17,935 bases of DNA from Eimeria necatrix (Eukaryota > Apicomplexa > Conoidasida > Eucoccidiorida > Eimeriidae): NCBI RefSeq assembly GCF_000499385.1, contig NW_013655109.1, forward strand, positions 35,823-53,757. The letters are read 5' to 3'. The notes below the pieces were generated by a model. That model saw nothing but the letters and a program-made list of their open reading frames with translations. It was not told the DNA's origin and did not search any database. Of the stretch, positions 7,936 through 16,707 are shown in pieces (within the stretch, counting starts at the first letter, position 1; each line of letters opens with the position of its first letter). The translations under genes were made by a program, and so were the position numbers.

Positions 7936-8002
<67 letters not shown>
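7751..8002. repeat. (TA)n microsatellite containing a 100-bp assembly gap
   Basis: Pure TA dinucleotides at about 7751-7835, then N at 7836-7935, then TA again to about 8002. The exactly 100 N look like a placeholder for a gap of unknown size. The sequence to about 8090 stays AT-rich (ATATAAATATGTATATATAC). Reading frames here are artefacts. Confidence 0.95.
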
Positions 8003-8005
<3 letters not shown>

Positions 8006-8153
8006 GCATATAAATATGTATATATATACAAATGTATATAAGCATATATGCATATATAAATTATATAAATATTTATAATCTATAAAAGTGATTTTGCCTC
8101 CTGATTTGACCCTCCCGATTTGTCTCCTTTTGAGCTTTTATGCGAGCTGCTGG

Positions 8154-8277
8154 TGTTAATTAATTAATTAATTATTTAATTAATTAAAATAATTAATTAA
8201 TTAATTAATTAATTAATTAATTAAAATAATTAGTTAATTAATTAATTAATTAATTAATTAATTAATTAATTAATTAA
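8154..8277. repeat. (TTAA)n microsatellite
   Basis: Nearly pure TTAA tetranucleotides with three interruptions (TATTTAATTAA, AAAATAA, AAAATAATTAG). Every unit is its own reverse complement. The tract is intergenic. Confidence 0.95.
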
Positions 8278-8343
8278 GGAATTTGTTTTTGAAGTTCTCG
8301 AAAAGTGAGTTTCGGAAGAACAGGTTGCAGTTGCGCGTCTTGG

Positions 8344-8384
8344 GGTGTACAGACAGCTCGTTCCAACTGCGGTGTACAGACACT
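8344..8384 (+). promoter_or_regulatory. Pair of GGTGTACAGACA words, intergenic
   Basis: GGTGTACAGACAGC at 8344-8357 (followed by TCG) and GGTGTACAGACACT at 8371-8384, same orientation, 27 bp from start to start. This is about 1.5 kb upstream of the PP2C start. Closely spaced pairs also occur at 9510/9539 and 14834/14897. Confidence 0.4.
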
Positions 8385-8488
8385 CTGTGTTCTGCATTCG
8401 CCAAATTCAGAAATTGAAATTAAATTAATTAAATCTTTTTATTTGCTGCTGAATCCAGAGGCCATCTGCGTGTGCATCCGCTGTTTCC

Positions 8489-8742
8489 CCAAACCCTAAA
8501 CCCTAGCCACCTGCCGAGGGTTTCAAACCCTCAACCAAACCCTAGGGGCTCAGCGAAGGGCCCACTGGCTCGCAAACCCTAAACCCTAAACCCTAGATGA
8601 GCGTATTGCGTCGGGGGGAACTAGGGTTTCATTTTGCTTTTGCTTTGTGGTTCGCGTATTTAGCTGGGCTATCTCGGGAGGTTGCCGAGATCTTATCCAG
8701 TTCCGAAACCCTAGTTTAGGGTTTAGGGTTTAGGGTTTAGGG
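8489..8742. repeat. Scattered short telomere-like arrays, intergenic
   Basis: AAACCCT units at about 8490-8505 and 8575-8597 and TTTAGGG units at about 8712-8742, with single heptamers between them. Orientation switches from AAACCCT to TTTAGGG across the cluster, including a CCCTAGTTTAGGG junction near 8708. No gene is seen here. Confidence 0.85.
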
Positions 8743-9500
8743 CTAGTGCAGCAGCTTCAGTTGCCCCTCTCTCTCTGCGAAGCAGCCACTTAGTGCAGCT
8801 GCGAATTTCCATTGAAGTGAAATGGAATAAAAGTAGAAATGCAAAAGATATTTTCTAGAAAGAAAAAATATATAAATTGAACAAAAAAGGAAGCAAAAAG
8901 AAAGAATGAAAAGTGCAGAAGTTTCAAAAAGACAAAAAGAGCATTTGCATGCAGCAGACACTAAAAATTCTAAGTTGAGTTATTTGGCTTTAAAACCCCA
9001 CTAGCCTGATAAGGCCACAGGGGGCTTTCTGGAAAGAACAGAAAGTGGAAATAGTGAATTAAAAACAATTTAAATTATTGGATTTAAAATAAATAGAAGA
9101 ATTAAAACAATAGAAGTATATTTAAATCCAGAAGAAAGCAGCTGCAGTTGTGTAGGGCTTCCGCTGCAGCCACTAGGGGGCCCCGGAGCTGCATGCGGTG
9201 GAAAGGGAGAAAAAAAGGACCTTTTTGATTACAAATTGTTTATTTTTGTTATTTTATTTGTTTTATTCCACAATTTTATTCTTTTAAACTCAAATTGAAC
9301 TTTATTGCCCCCATCTAGCTACAAGACTCGGCAGCTCTTCGCGAGCTGCTGCTGAAACCTCAGTTGCTGGGCAGCTCTGTGTGCTTTTTCCGGCGCTCTT
9401 CGCCAATAATTCTGAATTAAATTAATTATTTTTTTGCATTTAAATTCAATTTTAAGTTTGTGGCGGCTGTGTTTCGTCGAGGGGTGCGGGATCGCGGCGC
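8743..9500. other. Intergenic AT-rich stretch without recognisable gene
   Basis: Purine-rich AT sequence (8810-9130), a GGGGGCCCC phrase near 9176 and TGCATGC words near 8946 and 9190. Short open frames on both strands have no recognisable motif, are AT-composition driven and lack splice-site support. Confidence 0.5.
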
Positions 9501-9503
9501 GGC

Positions 9504-9558
9504 GTTTCAGGTGTATGGACAGCTCGCGCGGCGTTTCAGGTGTACAGACAGCTCGCGG
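9504..9558 (+). promoter_or_regulatory. Duplicated TTTCAGGTGTAYNGACAGCTCGC element upstream of the PP2C gene
   Basis: A direct repeat of about 29 bp containing GGTGTATGGACAGC (9510-9523) and GGTGTACAGACAGC (9539-9552). Both copies share the GGCGTTTCAG and CTCGCG flanks, but the core differs at two positions. A further copy lies at 9722-9735. Three copies within 330 bp of the ATG at 9840 make this the densest cluster in the window and a good promoter-element candidate. Confidence 0.5.
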
Positions 9559-9721
9559 CGAAATGGAACTTTCGCGTTTTTGCAAAACGCGGAAACTCCG
9601 GCTTTTGTGAAGCCTCAAACTTCAGTTTTTATTTCTTTTCTTCATTTGCAACAGCTGCTTCTCTTTTGCGCGGAAGATCGGCGAAAAAAAGCAAAAAAAG
9701 TTGTTTCAGCGTGGGCGCTGG

Positions 9722-9735
9722 GGTGTACAGACAGC
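9722..9735 (+). promoter_or_regulatory. GGTGTACAGACAGC word 105 bp upstream of the PP2C start
   Basis: Shares the extended form GGGGTGTACAGACAGCTCG with the copy at 8344. It is the word closest to the PP2C ATG. It may lie in the promoter or the 5' leader. Confidence 0.45.
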
Positions 9736-9839
9736 TCGGGGTGCGCCGCGGAGGCCGCTGAAGCCGGAAAAGGGGGAAAACGCATCATTTTTTTTCGTTT
9801 GAAGTTTTCTGGAGAGTTATTTTGGAGTTTATTTCCGTA

Positions 9840-10082
9840 ATGGCGGCTGAAAACCCTTCGCCGCCCTTTTTTCCGTGGGAATTCGCAGAAAACCAACAAA
9901 AACACAAAAAAGATCTGGAGCAGCTCGGCTGGGCGGAAGCGGCCGAGGGAGAGTGGCTCGCGCATGCAGCCAGCGGCTGGCTTTGCAATCCAAAAGAAAA
10001 AGTTTTTTTCAACGCGGAGAAGAACCTTTTGGTTCCTGCAGATCCGCGGGAAACCGAGCTGGGAGCAGCAGCAGCAGCAGCA

Positions 10083-10114
<32 letters not shown>

Positions 10115-11950
10115 GGAGTGGCGGCCAGCTGGCGAGGAGGCTTTTAATGGCGAGAAGGGAGAAAACCAAGAAGTTGAAAAAGAAGAAACGGAAACTGAAA
10201 ATGAAACGGAAAACTCAGACGCAGAGTCCGATTTTTTGGTGGACTTGGAAGATGAACTAGACGCAGCAACGTTTCAAAAACAAGTGTGCAGAAAGAAACA
10301 AAGTTTTTAAAATATCCCGCAATTAAAAGCTGTTTTAAAGTTGTCTTTAACTTGCCAAAAAGTAGTTATTTATTTGAACTAATTTTATCTTTTGAAATTC
10401 TGCAATTGCCCATTCCGAACGAATTACTTGAATTGTGGCAAGTTCGCGGTTAACTGGCGCTTTTTCGAGATCTAAAGTTGAAATTAAAGTTTAATTTAAT
10501 TATTTGGAATTAATTGTTCAAAATTTGATCATTTTTAATGGTTTAAAAGTCCAGTTTCACCTTTTTGTGAGCGTCGCTCGCGCGGGATTTCAGGTGTACG
10601 TACACCTGAGCCGGCGCCGCTCGCGCCGCCGGCGCCGCCCGATCTTTCCGATTAGGGGGTTTTATTTGCATCAAAATGGAGGATTTGAGTTGCAGAGTAA
10701 ATAAAATTTAATTAAAATTAATTAAAATTCATTTAAATTCATTTATTTCATTTAATTCATTTCAATTTGCCTTCCCGCAAACTCCAGGGTTCGGCCGAGG
10801 GCAAGGGCCCCTGCGAAGACAGATTTATCACCAAAGTCGGATTGCCTTTGGGAGCTGTTGCGGGCAGCTCCGAGGGTTTGTGTTATTTCACAGCAGTCTA
10901 TGACGGCCACGCGGGCACAGAGTGCGTCCCGAGGGTTTAGGGTTTAGGGTTTAGGGTTTAGGGTTTGGGGTTTAGGGTTTGGGGTTTAGGGTTTGGGGTT
11001 TGGGGTTTGGGGTTTGGGTTTTGGGGTTTGGGGTTTGCGTTTTGGAGGGGTTCACAGTTTGGTGCTTGCTGGCGGGGCTTTAGGGCTTGGGGTCCAGTGT
11101 TTGGGGTTTAGTGGGGGGTTAGCGTTTAGGGTTTAGGGTTTAGGGTTTAGGGTTTGGGGAGCATCTCTCTGCTGCTTGAAGTGTCTCTGCAACTCATTGC
11201 TTCTTCGTTTCGGGTGTACGTACACCCCAACTTGCAGCTGCGCAGAATACGCCGCCGCCCACCTCCACAAAAACCTCCTCAGCTGCTACAGGCAGTTCTA
11301 CCGAACTGTGCAGGTCAGTAACTGGCTAGCTAGCTGGCTAGCTAGCTAACTGGCTGGCTAGCTGGCTAGCTGGCTAGCTGGCTAGGTAGCTAGCTAGGTG
11401 GCTAGCTAGTTAGGTGGCTAGCTAGCCGGCTAGCTAGGTGGCTAACTAGCTAGCTAGTTAGGTGGCTAGCTAGCTAGCTAGTTAGGTGGCTAGCTAGCTA
11501 GACGGGTAGCCAGCTTGCTGGCTAGGTGGATGGCTAGCTAGCCAGCCAGCTAGCTTGATGTCTAGCTAGTTAGCTGGATTCGTGGCTGGCTGTGTAGCTA
11601 GCTGGACAGCAGGCGGCGCAGCTAGCTAAAGGCTCAGCTAGCTAGCCCAATGCCCAGCTAGCTAGCCAAGTAGCTAGCTACCTAACTAGCTAGCCCAATG
11701 CCCGCCTAGCTAGCCAAACACCTAGCTAGCTTACTATCAAAATAGCCAGCTAGCTAGCCAAGCACCTAGCTAGCTAGCTGACCGAAAGCCCAGCTAGCCA
11801 GCCCAATACCTAGCTAGCTAGCTAGCTAGCTAGCTAGCCAGCTAGCTAGCTAGCTAGCTAGCTAGCTAGGTATTGGGAAGTACATGTTTTGTTTTGTCTG
11901 CTGCTACCAGCGAAAGCGGGAAGAGCGGAGCGGGGGTTGCTCGTCGCGGC

Positions 11951-11983
<33 letters not shown>

Positions 11984-13796
11984 TGCTGCAGCAGCTGAAC
12001 GGGGGCAGTTTGCTGCAGCTGCGGGCTGAAGAGCAGCAGCTTTCCGTCGAAGTGGAGGCTCTTTGCCGAAGTTTTTTTTCTTCTTTTTCTTTAACTGAAA
12101 ATAACTTTTTGGCTCTGGCCAGGGCCCGCCTGGCCCAAGATGGTGGGTGGTTATTGGTGGGGTTGTTCTTTTAGGTCTTTTTCTTCTTTTTTTCTTCTTT
12201 TTGCTTCTTTTTTCTTCTTTTTTCTTCTTTTTTCTTCTCTAATTCCTCTTTATTCTTCTCCATTCTTCTTTCTTCTTCCTTTTCCTTCTTTTTCCTTCTT
12301 TTTTCCTCTTTTTTCCCCTTTTTTCCGCTTTTTTTCCTCTTTTTTTCCTCTTTTCTTCTTTTTCTTTAACTGAAAATAACTTTTTGGCTCTGGCCAGGGC
12401 CCGCCTGGCCCAAGATGGTGGGTGGTTATTGGTGGGGTTGTTCTTTTAGGTCTTTTTCTTCTTTTTTTCTTCTTTTTGCTTCTTTTTTCTTCTTTTTTCT
12501 TCTTTTTTCTTCTCTAATTCCTCTTTATTCTTCTCCATTCTTCTTTCTTCTTCCTTTTCCTTCTTTTTCCTTCTTTTTTCCTCTTTTTTCCCCTTTTTTC
12601 CGCTTTTTTTCCTCTTTTTTTCCTCTTTTCTTCTTTTTCTTTGACTGAAAATAACTTTTTGGCTCTGGCCAGGGCCCGTCTGGCCCAAGATGGTGGGTGG
12701 TTATTGGTGGGGTTGTTCTTTTAGGTCTTTTTCTTCTTTTTTCTTCTTTTTGCTTCTTTTTTCTTCTTTTTTCTTCTTTTTTCTTCTCAAATTCCTTTTT
12801 ATTCTTCTCCATTCTTCTTTCTTCTTCTTTATTCTTTTCATTCCTTTCTTTTGACCCAAGTTCTGTCTTTTGCTCTTTAAAAATGATGGACTTTGTGGTG
12901 CTGCTGCTGCTTACATGCTGCTGCTGCTGCACATATGGTGGTGCTGCTGCGTGTATGCTGCTGCTGCTGCTGCTGCATCCATGCTGCTGCTGCTGCTGCT
13001 GCTGCGGCGGCTTTGAGTGGATTAGCTGGCACGTGAGGTGTCGGAATGAAACTGCATTTAATTAAAACAATAAACTGAATCGAATTAATCAAATTAAATT
13101 AAATAAATTAATTAAATTAAATTAAATTAAATTAAATTAAATTAATTAATTTAATTTATTTATTTCTTTTCAGCTGGCTCAACTGCTGCTGCGGCCATTT
13201 TCTTCGGCCCGGACTCTGACGGGGCTTTGAAACTTATCACAGCGCATGCAGGAGATTCCCGAGTTGTTCTTTGCAGGTTTGAGCAACTTTTTCGCACTTT
13301 CTAAACCCTTTTTTGTGGTTTTTCAAACCCCTTTTGGTGCCTTTTGAAGCCCCTTTTCGTGGTTTCTCACACCCCTTTTAGTGCCTTTTTAAACTCCTTT
13401 TTGTGTTTTTTTAAGCCGCTTTTTGCGCCCTTTTAAACCCCTTTTTGTGGTTTTTTAAACCCTTTTTAGTGCCCTTTTAAATCCTTTTTAGTGGTTTCTC
13501 AAACCCCTCTTTAGACCCTTTTAAAACCCTTTTTTGTGGTTTTTCAAGCCCCTTTTAGTGCATTTTTATGCCCCTTTTAAACTCCTTTTCAAGGTTTATT
13601 AAACCCCTTTTAGTGGTTTTCCTAAACCACTGTTGGTGGATTTTAAAACCCTTTTTTGTGGTTTCTAAAAACTCCTTTTAGTTGTTTTCGGAGCTCTTTT
13701 TGGTGGTTTGTTTGTCTCTTTTTTAAATTTTTATATCTCCTTTTGTTGATTCATGTTTTATTGATAATGCTGCTGCTGCTGCTGCTGCTGCTACTC

Positions 13797-13832
<36 letters not shown>

Positions 13833-13847
13833 CGAATGCGGCAGCAA

Positions 13848-13903
<56 letters not shown>

Positions 13904-14116
13904 GCAGCAGCAAAAAAAGCTGTAGATCTTTTGCGAAGCCCTTTGCAGTTCAGGCGTAGAAACACCCAGTCGCCAAACCCTAACCCCAAACCCTAAACCC
14001 TAAACCCTAAACCCTAAACCCTTTTTCAGGAACGGGGAGGCCTTGAGACTGACAGAAGACCACAAGCCCAACAGCCCGAGCGAAAGAAAAAGAATTGAAG
14101 CAGCAGGAGGGCAGGT

Positions 14117-14158
<42 letters not shown>

Positions 14159-14709
14159 CTTTTAAAATTAAAAAATAAATAATTGAATTAAAGAAAGAGT
14201 TTTTGAAGTTTTATTTTGAATTTAATTTTATTTTTTTTTTAATTTAATTAAATGCGGTTTTTCAAAACTATTATTTTGGTGTCTTTTTTTTAATCCAAAA
14301 ATGTTTTTATTCATTTGTCTATTTTTAATCATTTATTTATTTTTAGTCATTTGTTTTTTGTAGTTTATTTATTTTTAATTATTTATTTGTTTTTTTTATT
14401 TATTTTAAAATTAAATATGGATATTTGCATAATTGATTTGTTATAAATCATTTATTTATATTTAATTTAATTGTTGCACTAAATAGAAACTTTTCGCAAA
14501 TGCTTTTAAGTTATTTTAATTCATTTATTCATTTAATCCAAAAGCTGCTCTTGAAGACAACTTCGTCCTTTTGTTTGCTGCTGCTGCTGCTGCTGCTTGT
14601 GCTGCTGCTGCTGCTCCTGCTGCTGCTGCTACTGACACTGCTGCTGCTCCTGCGTCGACTCTCTTTGCTGCCACTGCTGCTGCGTCTACTCCTGCTGCTG
14701 TGTCCACTG

Positions 14710-14770
<61 letters not shown>

Positions 14771-14957
14771 CAGGTGGTGTGCGTGCAGGGGGTGTGGAGG
14801 GCGTTTGCTGCGAACCGGCGGTGTGGGGCGTTGGGTGTATCGACAGCTCGAGGGTTTGGAGACAGCGCTTTGAAGAAACCCCACAAAGTCCTTTCGAGTG
14901 TACCGACAGTTCGGGTCCTCGCCCTCGACTTCGCCGCAGACGCCTTCCTCGTCAGCC

Positions 14958-15009
<52 letters not shown>

Positions 15010-16020
15010 TTGATTGTGCGGCTGCTGCTGCTGCCGTTGCAGTTGCTGCTGTTGCTGCTGCAGTTGCTGCAGCTGCTGGTGCTGCAGTCGCTGGTGCTGC
15101 TGCTGATTGTGACTATGCTGCTGCTGCTGCAGTTGCTGCTGCTGCAGCAGCTGCTGCTGCAGTCGCTGCTGCTGATTGTGACTATGCTGCTGCTGCTGCT
15201 ACTCGTCGTGTGGATGCTGCTGCGGCTGCTGGTGCTGCTTATCATATTTACGATGCTGCGGTTGCTGCTGCTGATCATGCTTGTGCTGCTGCAGCAGCTG
15301 CTGCTGCTGATCATGAGTATGCTGCTGCTGCTGCTGCTGCCCATGGGGCTGCAGATTGCGGCGCTGCTGCTGCTGCTGCTGGCGCTGCAGCACCTGATGC
15401 TGTTAATGCTGCTGCTGCTGCTGCATATTGTGGTGATGGTCGTGCTGCTGCTACTGCTGCTGCGATGATGCTGCTGCTGCTGCTGAAAGCAGCAGCGCTT
15501 AGGTCTTACGCTGTAGGGTTTAGGGTTTAGGGTTTAGGGTTTAGGGTTTAGGGTTTAGGGTTTGCTCAGGTGTTGGGATCTGACGGCATTTTCGATGTTT
15601 TGTCTGATGATGAAGTTGTCAAATTAATTCTTAAGAAGCTCCCGCCGACTCCCCAAGAGGTTTGCTGCTGCTGCTGCTGCAGCTGTTGCTGCTGCTGCTG
15701 CTGTTAGTGCTTTTTGCTGCCACTGCTGCTGGTGATGGTTTTGCTGCTGCTGCTGCTGCTTATGCTTTTGCAGATGCTGCTGCTGCTACCTGTTCTGCTG
15801 TTGGTGCTGCTGCTTGTGCTTTGTGCTGCTGCTGCTCGTGTTTTTGCTGCTGCTGCTGCTGCTGCTGCAGCCCCTAATATTTTTGCTGCTGCTGCTGCTC
15901 GTGTTTTTGCTGCTGCTGCTGCTGCTGCTGCTGCCCCTAATATTTTTGCTGCTGCTGCTTCTGCAGCTGTTCCTTCGCTCCTTCTTCGGCATTCGCCCCC
16001 GCAGCTATCGCTGCACTGCA

Positions 16021-16067
<47 letters not shown>

Positions 16068-16163
16068 AGGCCGCTCAGTTGGTTGTGGAGGAAGCTGCTG
16101 CTAGAGGCAGTGCGGACGACAAGACCTGCACAGTGGTTTACTTCAAATGGCGCAAAGACCTTT

Positions 16164-16196
<33 letters not shown>

Positions 16197-16363
16197 ATGA
16201 GAAGGAAAAGGAGACAGAAAAGGACACAAAAGAGACACAAGAAGCTGCTGCAGAGAGCCAAATAGACTCCCCCACAGACGCAGCAGCAGCCTGCAGCACA
16301 GACGGCCCAAAGCAGCAGCAGCAGCAGCAGCAAGGGACCACTGCAGCAGGTAGAGAACACACA

Positions 16364-16404
<41 letters not shown>

Positions 16405-16676
16405 AGAAGCCCCAGGTTGTGCTGCAGAGCCAGGCCCTCGCTCTGACGCGGAAACAGCCTCAGCAGCAGAAACAGCAGAAGCAGCAGCAGCAGCAGCACC
16501 TCCAGAGTCGCCCCCAGCAGCAGCAGCAGCAGCAGCAGCTGCTGCTGCTGCTGCTGCTGCAGAGTCCGGTGCCAGAGGCGGAGGCATTCGGATGAGCGGC
16601 CTCGAGGAAATAGCAGCAGCAAAAAGCACTTTTGATGTTGATGCTCTTATTCGAAAAAGGAAAAGAGAGGAGCAGG

Positions 16677-16707
<31 letters not shown>

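Noticed and set aside
12140..12932. Phe/Ser-rich and Lys/Glu-rich frames repeated at 275-bp spacing
   Set aside because: They are translations of the polypyrimidine tandem repeat in PP2C intron 4. Their repetition follows the DNA array and they contain no domain.
14500..15530. 322-residue poly-Leu frame and overlapping poly-Ala frame
   Set aside because: They run across intron 6, exon 7 and intron 7 of the PP2C gene. The conserved PP2C sequence is in a different frame (starting 14774) flanked by splice sites in phase.
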